From contig JANVCC010000012.1 in assembly GCA_025345505.1 (NCBI GenBank), positions 11,749,845-11,813,844 of the forward strand: a DNA stretch of 64,000 nucleotides, read 5' to 3'. Numbering within the stretch: the stretch's first letter is position 1; every line of letters starts with the position of its first letter. Positions 10,893 through 22,989 of this stretch are shown in pieces. The notes beneath the pieces were generated by a model. That model had not been told where the DNA came from. It did not search any database and saw nothing but the letters and a program-made list of their open reading frames with translations. The position numbers were made by a program, and so were the translations under genes. Source of the DNA: Todiramphus chloris collaris (taxonomy: Eukaryota; Chordata; Aves; Coraciiformes; Alcedinidae).

Positions 10893-13767
10893 TCAAGCTC
10901 CACTACCAGTCCCTACAGTGCTAGTGTCTACATAAATAACACTTTTTTTATGTCTTCACTGATAATATCTCATTTATGGCCTTCTATGAATGGAACATAT
11001 ATAATGTATGTATTTTCTATTATAATATTGTTTTCTTATTATCCTTTTTATGCGTATGTTTTTGTCTTATGTGGTTCCTGGAACATTTTCAGATCTTTTA
11101 AAGTATTTGAGTATTAAGATTTTGATTGACTCCTTTATTCTCATTCTTTCTTTTCCTAGCTTTACTGAGTGAAACTTAACCTTTGCAGCAGTCTTGTTCA
11201 AATCAGGCTTTCAAACATCCTAGCTTCATAAAGCAAGAATTAATTCAAAATTAATGTATTTCTGGGAACAAGCAGACAAGAATTTGCATTAGAATGTAGA
11301 TATGGGACAGACTATGTTTGTGAAGGGGAAAAAAATTCAGATTAATGTAAAAAAAAAAAAAAAGCTTCATAAGTCTGTTGTATCTTGCTCATGGTCCTCC
11401 AGCTGGGCTGTTGAGCACATGGAGGTTGTTGGACAGTTACTTCAGAAGTAGCTGAAGCATCCACCACGAAGGAACCTGGGAAGATATCAGGAGGGACTGT
11501 ATGAATAGGGAGACCATAGCTAAATAGAATAACTGTGCAGGGAGATACATATGTGATTAGAGCTCTGTTCACATGAAAATTTCTTTTTAACCAAATCTGA
11601 AGTTATAGTAATACTAGAACTTCTGTAGCATTTCAAAAATATTAGAAGCAGTATTGAGGAATCCAAGCATCAAGTAAGTAAAGAAAATGTGATTATTTTA
11701 AATATCTTTTTTTATTATGATAAATCTGCAAATGTAAGCATCAATATCCTTATTAGTGATCACACTTTCAATACGTACACCTTGTAATGAATGACAACCC
11801 ATCAATGCCAACGTTTCATCAGAGATCAGAATGATGGGAATGTCAGGTTTTCAAATACAGACACAGAAGAGGAAAAACATCTCCCAAAGGTGGGGAACTC
11901 ATCTAATGCACTCAGAATCTGAGAATCTTTTTCTTCTAAAAGCTTTTGAAAATGTACCAATCATCTCAGTGCTTGTGGAAAAACTGGATTTCAGTCTCTC
12001 TTTTTCAGGTGAAAAGGGACCTTCATCAATGACAAGAGACTGGTTAGCTCAATCTGAAGAACATGGTTTTGGACTACAGTCTGAAAGCTTTCCTTAGCTC
12101 ACAAGAGGACAGGGTCTTCTTACTGTTTCCAACTTGGAAATATTCAGAACTGTTTTTGAACCTCACTAGTTAGGTTTTACCAAGATCCATATATTATTAC
12201 CATCTTAATAGAACATGTATTACAATCAAGTGCAACAGGTACATGGTGTTGTTATTAGCTATTGTGTTAACAAATTTACTTGTGCTATTAATTTAAATTA
12301 ACATGGAAAAAAAGAAAAGCAGCATATGAAAATATTTAATCAAAGAAGAGGTATATTTATGTACTTTTTGGTTTGGCCTCTATAATTAAAAAATACTAGG
12401 AAAAGATATTTTTCTTTTCTTTCTGAAATTTTATGAGCTCTCCTCACAAACAGAAACATTCAATTCTGATGAAATATTTCTCAGTTTCAAAGTACTGGAA
12501 ACTTGCTCACATAACAATGAGCATTTGTCAAATCAGAAAGAACAATTTAACACAGAGAAGAAAAGATATTTCCTTTAAGCTCTCTATAGCAAATCTGAGA
12601 GCTGAGGAACCTGGATAGCTTAGATAACATTCAAACAGGCATCAAAACATGTAGTTCCTCCTTTGAACTTAACTGCTACCTCAGTTTCAAGTGCTTATGA
12701 CATTTACAAGAGTAAATGTGAAAGACTGAATGACAGGGAAGAAGAGGTACAGTTGAAATGCTGTTTTTCAAGCAAAGGAAAGCTGCAAAGTACAGTTCCT
12801 GAGAGCAACAACAACAGAAACCCACAGGTTTTGTTCATGTTATAAATGAAAACTAGACATATTCTCTACCTTCCTTTCAGGGAGCTGTCACAAGATAAAT
12901 TGCCCCTGCTGATATCAGCTGAAAGATCACTTAGTCACTTTATCTTTTGGTAAAATTTGCGTTTTGGTTGAACAAGAATGAACATTAGATCAAGCACACT
13001 TACCTGTTCATTTAGGAATGGAGAGAGTTTAAGCACCTTAATAAGTTCACCATTGTTTTTCAAGTTGTCTTGATTTACTAAAATCAAACTCTAGATGAAT
13101 ATCAGGCAGAAGTACCTGCTACTTAAGCTCAGAACTGCAACTGTTAAGTTCTACAATGTATAAAATGAATTACATTATTTTTTCCATTTCAGTTAAAATA
13201 AATTTCTCTCAGGAAGACTGTGTCTGTTGTGTCAAATTTATTATCTTAAAAAACCCTCAAATGTCTATTGTAAAAGAACTACTGTAAACGTTCTGCTTTG
13301 ACAATTTTAAAAATTAAACTTCTCCAGTTCTACTATGGAAGAAGTTTTAAAACATGAAAGTCATTAAAAATCCATGAAGTTAAATGCTTGAAATATGGTG
13401 GTTTGAATTATTGTAACATTGTTTCTTTTACATAGTCACACCTCATGAAAACATGAGATTTTTCTTTTTGAATAAAGATATGATAAAGTGATAAAGATAT
13501 GAGAAGTACAAAAGAGGAGATGGGCAAATAAGAGAAATCTTGTAAATGATAACAAGTTGGAAAGCCAGATTTCTGATCATCTCTACAGGAAAAAAAAAAA
13601 AAAACCAAACCTGTGAAAATCATGTCAGAGTACATGTGATGATAAAACGGCCATAAACTGTTTCAGTGCACTTAGCAAATTGTTTACCTTCCAGAAGTTC
13701 AGCTTGGTGCATAAAGTAATGTGGATATCCAGGCTCCCTGGTGTGCTTTTTGTTCACTGGTCTATGA
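10893..13767. other. Unique AT-rich DNA without a recognisable gene
   Basis: Short frames only (up to 88 codons), none with a recognisable domain. It has 15-base A runs at 11349-11363 and 13590-13604. No mobile element was recognised. Confidence 0.5.
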
Positions 13768-14102
13768 AGAAATCTACAATTACCTGAAAGGAGGCTGTAG
13801 TGAGGTGGGTGTTGGTCTCTTCTCCCAAGTAACTAGTGACAGGATGAGAGGACATGGGCTTAAGTTGTGCCAGGGAAGGTTTAGATTAGATGATAGAAAA
13901 AATATCTATACTAAAGAGTGGTGAGGCATTGGAACAGACTGCCCGGGGGGTGGTGGAGTCACCATTCCTGGATGTATTAAAAAAAATGTGTAGACCTGGC
14001 ACTTCAGGACATGGTTTAGTGGTCATGATAGTGTTGGGTGGATGGCTGGACTTGGTGATCTTAGAGGTCTTTTCCAACTTTTATGATTCTATGGATCTAT
14101 AG
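13768..14102 (+). mobile_element. CR1 LINE, 3' fragment
   Basis: It starts in the last part of CR1 ORF2 (ATCTACAATTACCTGAAAGG, then GTTGGTCTCTTCTCCCAAGT) and ends with TTATGATTCTATGGATCTAT, the CR1 terminal repeat. The encoded segment corresponds to the family end [19 protein letters not shown], split between two frames (13721-13924 and 13890-14102), so it carries at least one frameshift and is dead. The next CR1 (14182-14905) is on the other strand, 80 bp away, so the two lie tail to tail. Confidence 0.94.
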
Positions 14103-14181
14103 TTCATGGAACATGCCTTGAAAATCTAGAGGACAAGTCATTTTTGTGTCCTGGGAGGAGCTGAATAAAGTAAATCAGCAC

Positions 14182-14905
14182 TCATAAAATCACTACAGAA
14201 CCACAGAAGTGTTGAGATTGGAAGGGATGTTTGGAAGTCATCAGGTCCAAACTCCTTATCAAGGACCTAGAGCCAGTTGCCTCAGACTATATCTAGATTA
14301 ATATCTCCAAGGATAGAGACTCCACAATCTCCCTGGAAATCCTGTACCAGGGATTGGTCACCCAAACAGACAAAAAGTGTTTCCTGATGTTCAGAGTGAT
14401 CCTCCTGTGTTTCAGTTTGTGACCATTGCCTCCAGTCCTGTTACTGGGCACGACTGAAAAAAGCCTGGCTCCATTCTGTTTCCAACCTCATTTCATGTAT
14501 TTGTATGCATTAGAGAAATGTCCTCTGAGCCTTCTCTTCTCCAGGGTAAATGGTACCATCTTTCTCAGCCTTTCCTCACAACAGTGATTCTCTATTACCT
14601 CCCTATGGCCCTTGGACACTCTTCAGTAGCTCCATGATTCTCTTGTAGTGGGGAGCCCAGATCTGGACATAGAACTCCAGATGTGGCTTCACCAGTGCTG
14701 GGGGCAAGGACCTCCTCCCTCAATCTACTGGTAATCCTCTGCCTAATGAAGTCTAGGGTACCATTAGCCTTCTTTTCTGTAGGGTCACACTGCTGGCTTG
14801 TGTTCAAGTTGGTGCCCACCAGGATCTTTCCTTCCAAGTTGCTTTGCAACGGGGTGGTCCCCTGTACATACAAGTGCCTGGTATTGTTCTTTCCCAGATG
14901 TATTC
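14182..14905 (-). mobile_element. CR1 LINE, 0.7-kb 3' fragment
   Basis: The plus strand shows the reverse complement of a CR1 3' end: a degenerate tail (ATCACTACAGAACCACAGAA), then GATTGGAAGGGATGTTTGG, then the ORF2 end back to the region around the L-G-T-N-L-N-T-S-Q-Q-C-D-P-T-E-K-K-A-N-G motif (14595-14873). Several changes from typical CR1 and a broken frame suggest an old copy. It is truncated at its 5' end near 14905. Confidence 0.92.
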
Positions 14906-17900
14906 AGATACCTTGAAAACTTAGTAAGTTGATGACATTGTCAGTATTTGACATGAAATAAAGGGGATTTCATAATAGTTTTATTCTTTCATTCTCAGAA
15001 GTAGGTGCTGTTATTTTCTGTTAAACTGTGACTTAACCCTGGGATGTATATTAGGCTTAAGAAGAAAAAAATATCAGTTTAAAATAGCTCTACTATTCGG
15101 ACAAAAACCACTTATTAGCTGTAATTCTTTCACTTACTAGTCAGTCAGTGTGACAAGGAAATTTTTCACTCCTGTTCAGAGCTATTTCTTCCTCTTGAAA
15201 TGATGATGACACTTGCATCCATACTGAATATCGTGTTATTCTGCACTGCTTCCAATGGGGCTGCAGGTGAAGACTCTTGCTCAGCTGGACTGCTATGTGT
15301 GTCTTAGGACACCCACTGGTATGGGGACTAGCCAAGGTGATGTAGGCCTAACGTTAGTTTTACACCGTATATGCATAGACAAATTAAGTTTGATTTATGA
15401 GCAACTGATTTACTTAAAATGTGTGAGAGTTCTGGAAAATCTGGGAATTACTCAGTCTCAATTAAGGTAACCGTATTTTTATCAGGTTTAATGTTGTTTC
15501 ACTACTGCAGTTGAAAGTGTTATGTCCTTATGCTCATCTTCCTTCTTACACTTTAGAGTTCATTCTGTTGTATTTCACTTTCCTTGCATTATTTTTACAT
15601 TAAGAAAAAGAAATCACAACATATTTTAAACAATATAAACATCCATTTTTCCCACTCTGAACAAAAGTGAGGATGAAAAAACTTTGCAACATTTCTTATT
15701 TCCAAAAAGATTTTATTTATAAGTGTTTTTTTCACATTGTTTTATTTTTTGAAAGAAGACGTAGTAACTGTTGAATTCTGAGACAAATTTTCTTCCTCTT
15801 CACTGCCTTGAGGAGGTGGAATATTAAAAAAAGAAAGGACTTCTCTTGATGTTTGAAGAAATTAAATCTATTTTGGGGGAAGGGCTATGCACAGCTCAAA
15901 ATGTTATCCTACCGAGTAAGATGTCTACTGGATAGGCAACAGTCACAGTAATAATCAGACAGCCACAGTCTCACTGCTCCCTTTGCACTGACTCTAGCAT
16001 TAAGAAAGTCCAACTCACAACAGTCTGTGCAATACACCATACAAAGGAGAGAAATTCGGATGGCTTTAAAGTGAGTGGGTTGGGACTATTGGTTTTGGCA
16101 GCAGCTTACCTTAAGAAAGGCTAAAAGCCTATCACAAAATCACAGAGGCAAAAGGCGTAGTTTGCAGACAAATTACATGATTGTCAGAATATTAGAGAGA
16201 ATAACTTAATCCAGTTTATGTCAGCGATAGTGCTGTTCTACCCTCCCTTCACACTCATCAGTGTGTTCCTGCCATCTGTCACCTCTGAATTAGCAAACCA
16301 GGCAGTGGGTGAATTTAGGAAAAATTATTAGACAAAATCTAAATGATGATGCTAGAACAAGGCTCTACTACATGCTTCACATTTCTGTTTAATGAAAACT
16401 GAAATCTGAATTGGTCAATCAGAAAACCACTTAGCACATCAGTGTGTTTTGATACAACGAGCCATCAATGAGGATTTTATAACGTCTCAGGTTATTAATT
16501 GTCAGAGCATGATTTTAACTCTTTTCCAATATTAGCTGTAAGTATAGCCTATATTTCACTTAGGTCTATGGAGTAAGAAAATAAATGTTTGAGGGCCATT
16601 TCTCTGAATCAAATTTCCTCGTGTTTTTCCATTTTGGTAGTCTAATTATACATTCTATAAAAGGGGTGTAAAATACTGTCATACCTGAATTCTTCACCTC
16701 CCATGCCTTGGCATCTTCTTCCTCTGACTTTGTGTTTGTGTGTAAAGTTCATACAGCACCCTTCCTGACAGAACTGTGCTCCTCTTTTTTTCCCATGATT
16801 CTGAGGCAACAAAGATCCTCTACTGATGGCATGTATTAAGAGAAAGGTTGAAAGGGCTGCTAAGGTGAAGCTTGAATTGTACACACAAAGCAAGGACATA
16901 AAAGAATCTGGCTCAGCTGTTAAAATATAGTGTTTTACCCCAAATCCATTACTGAAACTAAAGTAGTACATCCCTGCCTTAGTGGTTTTATACATTGAAA
17001 AACAGGGTTGAAAACCTGTTTTCAGGCCTTCACCTTCTTACCTCCTGACTAGTTATCAAAATATTTGTTGCCATCTGTCACAGTTGCAAACCTGCAGCCA
17101 GTCCTGTTGTCTGTCAACTTTCCATGTCATGTTATGACTTGACTCAAGACAATATTGACAGCTGTGGCAGAATGAGATTAGGAAAAATCACTATGATGTG
17201 ATGAATAGAACATGTGAACGTATATAATCAGCATGAAACTATCTTCTTCTTAAAGTGCAAATCCCAAAGGCTTTGGGCTAGCATATGTGATGTTAGAATT
17301 GACTATATTCACCTCCAATGGAAATGGGATGGTCTTCTCAGCACAAAATGCAAGTGTTTGTCTATAGTTCAGGTATATAAACAGTGCATACAGCACTGCC
17401 ACTGCTGAAGACTAAGTACAGGCAGCAAAGTACCTATTTCTGCAACCTGTTGGAAGCTGTTTACAAGAGAGAAGGAAAATTGTTGATAAATTTGGGAGTA
17501 GGAGGACAGTGATGTTCCATCTGTGACCCTATGCTTAAGGCTTATTCTTCAGAAGAGCTGGCACTGTTTATTCTTGATTAATTGAGGTCAGGAAATAAGT
17601 GATAAATGGAGACTGTATTCTTGCTGTGTTAATCATTCACCTTTTGTAGAAGGTATAGGCAGTCATAAAAACTCAGTATAAGAAATTTATGAACTATTCT
17701 GTTGCTTGCAGAAGAAAGTTAAACAGGAACACCTAGTCATTGCTTACCTGTTGGCAGGTTCCCCTTCTGAGAACAGCCATTCTCTGTGGTTCCCTGAGTG
17801 TTTCTTGGGAATATGTATCAGCAGCCATTGACAATGTTATTTCTCGTCACACTGTTAGCTGTCACAAGGACAAGTAGCCAGACAGAACCTGAACAGGCCA

Positions 17901-19810
17901 CTGGAACATCTCCTGTTGCCGACACTGTTTAACATAACCTTCACTGTGAAAATGTTTCATTCCCTCCCCTGGTGACTCCACTGGGAGGATCTGCAGGGAT
18001 AGTTATGGTGTGGTGAAGAACAGGATGGTTCACAGTCACAGCCACAGCACCACTGCTATGATAACCCATCAGGGGACAGCACAAGAACTTCAGCTTGCAA
18101 TCAGTTCCTGAGGGAAGAAGGGGCAGGTCCTGTTCCAGCTTTCTTGAGAGCTTCTTTTGTTGTTACAGGAGATGTCCTTGGGCTCAGCTAGATAAAGTTA
18201 GAAGGTGCTAGAGGCTGTGACACATACCTAGAGACTCAATTTATTCATACATAGCTACACTTGTGGGTTCTCAAGTCAGCACTGTTTTTCAGCTTACTCA
18301 GCCTTTCTTTTTTTCCTGGTGTTTAGCTACCCCATCAGCTATATTTGTAGAGAGTAATAATATTCCCAGTTGCCTTATTTTTACTAGACTGCACAGTGCA
18401 GATTTTTTGTCTCCTTTTATACAAAAGACTGTCTATTTCTTGAATTTTCCTAGTAATTTCTCTGTGTAGCTACTACAGTATGAAGTAATTTTTGGGTCTG
18501 GGTGACTAAAATTGAACACAATAATCCATCCTCAATATTGTCCTTGTTACACTGGAAATACATCTCTGAATTTTAGGGTTTGAAAGTAAATAGCTGTCTT
18601 TGCTGACTGTGGATCACACTAAACAGTTCAGTATAGGTCAGACTCAAAATTGAAGCATGTTTACAGAGTAGAAGAAGAAAATTAGTGGACACGGATTGAT
18701 GTGGAAAGTTTGTCAACTTGCTGTTCTTGTAGGATATTTTTTTTGTTTTAATTATACTGATAGAAACAATCATCAAGAAAGATATTAATAATTTGTGGTT
18801 TGTTTTCCCTCCAACCACTTCAGAGATACAGGTATGTCTTCTTTTATTGACACAATATCGGGCTTGTAACACTGTGTTTAACTTTAATCAGTCTGATAGG
18901 ACCATCTGGAAATTGATTAGGAAGGAACTTCCCATAATGATGTGTTATTTAAATATCTGGTGGGATAAATAAGTAGATTTCACCCATAGTCTATGTGAGT
19001 GGTCATTTTGTCTATTATTCAAATGAGTCAACTTAATTAAATCTATTTTTTCTCTCTTAAGCATTACAGATGCTTTTCCCAATACTCTTTTTCTTCAGGC
19101 TTGTAATTATTATTTTCAGTATGTATATCCTAAACATTTTCTAATAAAATCCAAACAGAAATGTGACAATGCATAGCAATGTGTACTATGCCCATCATCA
19201 TTCTTGTACTACTGCTACAATATATACACAAAACAGAAAGCAATTTTTGAAAAAGCACAGCAAGCCAAACAAACACTGCATTGTAAGTATGATACTCAAA
19301 GGAGAAAAATAGAGAACTAAAACATAAGCACAAGTTAACATGTTGTTGATATAGAGAGAAACCAAGAAGTCAGATCAAGGCTTAACTGTGTTTCAAAGGG
19401 AAAAGAAAGCAAAACTGAGTATAAAAGAAAGTCAGAAATGTCTTGTACTACTTCATCTCTGGGATCAACACAGAGATGGAAAAAAAAAAGGAAAACAAGA
19501 GACCTGGAGCAGTGTTGAAATAGGAAGACAGATTAAACTAGACAGAAGCAAGTCTGAAGGAATTACGGTGGAATGAAAGAAAATTATGACACTCTATCAA
19601 AGGAAAATGGAAGTATAATTTGAAGTAAATTCTCCTTTAGAATGAAAGAAGGTGTCTGCTACTTTTTGAAGATAATTTCATTTCAATTACTTCCAACTAT
19701 TTTAAAAACTTTATCTGAGAAAAATCAGAGTTTTTTTGTTCATTATGGAGGTTCAGGTTCTATATTTTTTCATCTGTACCAGGAGAACTCCTCTCAGAAG
19801 TGTTCAGTCA
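14906..19810. other. Unique AT-rich DNA without a recognisable gene
   Basis: No supported gene; the longest frame is 117 codons on the minus strand (16642-16995) with no recognisable domain and no codon pattern. A somewhat GC-richer block lies at about 17745-18215 and does not match a repeat I know. No CR1 or LTR signature was seen here. Confidence 0.5.
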
Positions 19811-20213
19811 TGTTCTGCATTTGGCTAGGATAGGGTTAATTTTCACCAGAAGCTGTGAGGGGATCCACAGCCAGGATAGACAGCTGAACCAGCCGATGGC
19901 ATATTTGATATGATACTGATGTCATGCGGCTATATAAGGGCTGGGGTTGGTCCAGGCCAAGCAGCAAGATCTCAGACATGATGCCCTGCGGTCAGTCCAG
20001 GTTTAGTCATATATCACTTGTTTTATCTATTATTTTGTTACAATTATTGTTATTATTCTTTTTTTCTTCTCCTCTGACCTAGTTCTATTAAATTCTCTTT
20101 ATCTCTACCCACAGGGTTTTCCCTTTTTCTCCCTATTGTCTTTCCGATATCGTGGGAGGGGGGCTGAATGAGCGGCCACATGGTACTCAGCTCCCACCCA
20201 TGTCTAAAGTACA
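19811..20213 (+). mobile_element. Solo ERV LTR
   Basis: It starts TGTTCTGCATTTGGCTAGGA, followed by TAGGGTTAATTTTCACC, a layout typical of a frequent avian LTR group. It has a TATA box (TATATAAGG, 19931-19939) and a poly(A) signal region (CTATTAAATTCTCTTTATC, near 20083-20102), and ends around GTACTCAGCTCCCACCCATG. It belongs to the same broad group as the reverse copy at 10027-10520, but the two are strongly diverged. No target duplication was found and no provirus body adjoins it. The 3' edge is accurate to about 5 bp. Confidence 0.74.
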
Positions 20214-22480
20214 AAAGCTATGCTCCTGGAAAAAGAATGCATGATTTGTAGTTGTTCTGCTAAACGACATTGAAAAAAAGAAAAGAATGGAATAAAGAGT
20301 AGGTGTATTGGTTTTGAAATTATTTCACATGGTGCAGTGTTTGTTTTTTTCATCCTGTTTGTACCATTTTTATTACTGATCTGCAAACTACTCTTTGGGC
20401 TACTCCATGACAACAGTGCATATAGTTGCACAGCTAAGTCCACAGGAGATATTTTTTCTTTTGTGTCTTTTTTGGTTATTTGTAGTGTATTTTTCCTGGA
20501 GGGACTTCTGAAGATTTGGGATATGTTAAGTTGGTTCTAGAAAGTAAAATAGGAACGAGTGAAAAAAGTATTACATATACATTTTTAAATGTGTCCAAGA
20601 GGAGTTCCTTTACATGTTTCTGCCTCCAATCTCTGGGACTAAACACTGCCAATCTATGCATTTTTTATTTTTTTTTTATGTATAGAATAGTTAGAAAAGG
20701 ATGTCTTTATAAAGGTGAGATTTCCCATTGTTCTTAGGAAGTAAAGTATATCATGAGGAACACTTACATATTATACAACTGGCTTTAGCAACACAGGAAC
20801 CTAGGAGAAACTTGTTCATCATGACTACTACAGCAACATGCTGCTTGTCACCATGGAAAGCAATATGGAAAAGGAATAGGCTCCCTTCAAATACTGTTCC
20901 TCTTAAAAAAGTTGACTTTGTGCATGAAGGTGACATTAACCCACCTTTTCCTCATCTTCCTTCTCACGTTGTAAATGAAATATTGGAGGATATTTATAAG
21001 AAATGTTAGTTTCCAGACATTCCCCTGGACAGAAGTATGGGTGCAAGATAACAATCTGAAAATAGTGACATAGAAGGGATGAATTTTGGAGACAGAAATT
21101 GCAAAATCATTGAATCTAATGAAGAAAATAAGTGTTGCACTGATCCATTTTATTTTTTTAATGTATAGCATCACATTTTCATGACATTTGGTTTTATTCG
21201 CTGTCATTTCACTTCCTTTCATCTAGTTGCTCAGAAGACTGAAATGCATAATTATCTTTAACTACTGAGTCCTCAAAATACCATTTAATAGCCAGCTGAC
21301 AGTAGAGATAGACTGAGGTCTACTGACATCTCAAGTGATCTACATGTATGTGTACTTACAAGTCTAGTTCTAAATATATAGAGCTCTTCTTTATCCATGT
21401 CAGCACAAAGGAGATAGGTATTGAATTAAGACCTATATGATATGATTTAAAAATATCATTGCTCCAGATTTAGACATTCACAAAACTGTGAATGGCCATT
21501 ATGACTGCTGGGGTTTCTTTATAACTTTGATCACATCTTATGAAGTATTTTCTAGTTCTTAATAGCTACCTTTTTGTTGAAGTAGAAGTTGAAGAGAGTT
21601 GAAGTCAAAAGAAAATACAACATGTAGACTGTCCTAAGAGTTCATCATTCCACTAAAAATGATTTCCTTTTTGTTTCTAGTTTCAGACACCATGTCTTAT
21701 TTTGATCAATTACTTATCAAGAACTAGGCATAGCTCTGAAACTTGCAACATCTATTAAAGATCAAGGTTTTTAATAAGAATATGCTGTACACTATAGAAG
21801 AAAATACAAAGCTGTAAATAATTTTTGTATCACAAACCAATCCTGAACCTTTTGTATTTAGTCTTCATGCCATTTGAGAATTGTCTCAGGACAGTATAAC
21901 GCTGTTAAAAGAAATCCTGAGTTCATCATCACATCTAGTAGGTTTCTGCTGATAACTTTTCATCTATGATTAATGGGTCCGTTATTTCAAATTTGATGTG
22001 TAGTTCACACGATGTACAAGTGAGTGACTTTAGCAGGAACCAGAATATGTTTAATAAAACATAAAAGTGAGCTTCAGCTTTATGGTTCTATCTATGCTTA
22101 GCAGTATTTTTTCCCATATTGATATGGTTTTTTCCTGGTTTTCAAACTTACTTGGTTTTTGTTGTTTTGTTTTTTCTTGTAGCAAAGTCTTTTACTATCT
22201 TACAAGTCAAATTATATCTTAAAGCTAATTTCCTTTTATATCCTTATGGGAGTCCTCTTGATTGTTAGAAGTTCCTTATAGATTTCCAGTATGTATGACA
22301 GTTTAACAATTGTTCTCCATTCTTTAGTTCTATGAATATCAGATGTCATAAAATTAATTTGAAATATAAAATAAAAAATTGGTATCTTTGACAGTTTTTA
22401 ATCTCTCCGGAGAAACTGTCTACAACAATTTCACTTGCAATAAATACATGTTCACTAGGATTTAGGTTGGAGCCATTGAT
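20214..22480. other. Unique AT-rich DNA without a recognisable gene
   Basis: Several overlapping short frames occur between 20204 and 21222 on both strands (up to 111 codons), but they are hydrophobic or low-complexity and show no family motif. I treat them as chance frames. No repeats were recognised. Confidence 0.5.
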
Positions 22481-22481
22481 T

Positions 22482-22560
22482 CATTTCATAGTATAAAATA
22501 ACTCAAGCTGGAAGGCACTCATAAGGATTGCTGAGACCAACAGCATATGAAAATACAGGC
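22482..22560 (-). mobile_element. Probable old CR1 3' end
   Basis: CATAGTATAAAATAACTCAA followed by GCTGGAAGGCACTCATAAGG and ACCAACAGC resembles the reverse complement of a CR1 tail (CATAGAATGACTCAAGCTGGAAGGGACCCATAAGG type). Only about 60-80 bp can be matched by eye, with many differences. It could be chance similarity. Confidence 0.4.
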
Positions 22561-22884
22561 TGATATGTGTGACAGACATTTACAGGAGTGGATACTGTGG
22601 AACCTGCCTAAGCCACCAATTCAGAGACTTGCTCTTGCTAAGTCTTTCACCATGGCAATACCTGGTAACTTGGACTAGGTTGAATATGATCTAAAAGAAT
22701 ATGTAACAAAAGCTGCATTCTGACTGACCTTACAAGAATCAGTCAGTAGACCTAAAATAAATTATTTCCTTCTTTTCAGTACTACTGAAGTTGTACTTCA
22801 TTAACTGCATCCATCTTTATGCATCCAGTCCCTGAAGGACAGTGGGTGGAGGTGGACTGTAACCTTGGGTACATGGCTGCTGGC

Positions 22885-22985
22885 AGCATTCCTGCTTGGG
22901 GCAGGAGGCAAGTCTGGATGGCCACCTGAGGTCTCTTACCACCAGCAGCCAAGTGACATTGTGACTATATGATTGTGATGAAGAG
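22885..22985 (+). mobile_element. Probable old CR1 3' end
   Basis: CCTGCTTGGGGCAGGAGGCA, then GTCTGGATGGCCACCTGAGG, TCTCTTACCACC and TATATGATTGTGATG follow the order of a CR1 3' UTR (GGACTGGATGACCTCCTGAGGTCCCTTCCAACC...TATGATTCTGTGAT). The match is short and diverged, so this would be an ancient copy. Confidence 0.55.
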
Positions 22986-22989
22986 TCAG

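Noticed and set aside
17745-18215. GC-richer block as a possible LTR or exon
   Set aside because: No TG...CA ends, promoter or poly(A) layout, or open frame could be supported.
20204-21222. Cluster of overlapping frames on both strands
   Set aside because: All are short, AT-driven and hydrophobic or low complexity, with no consistent coding strand.
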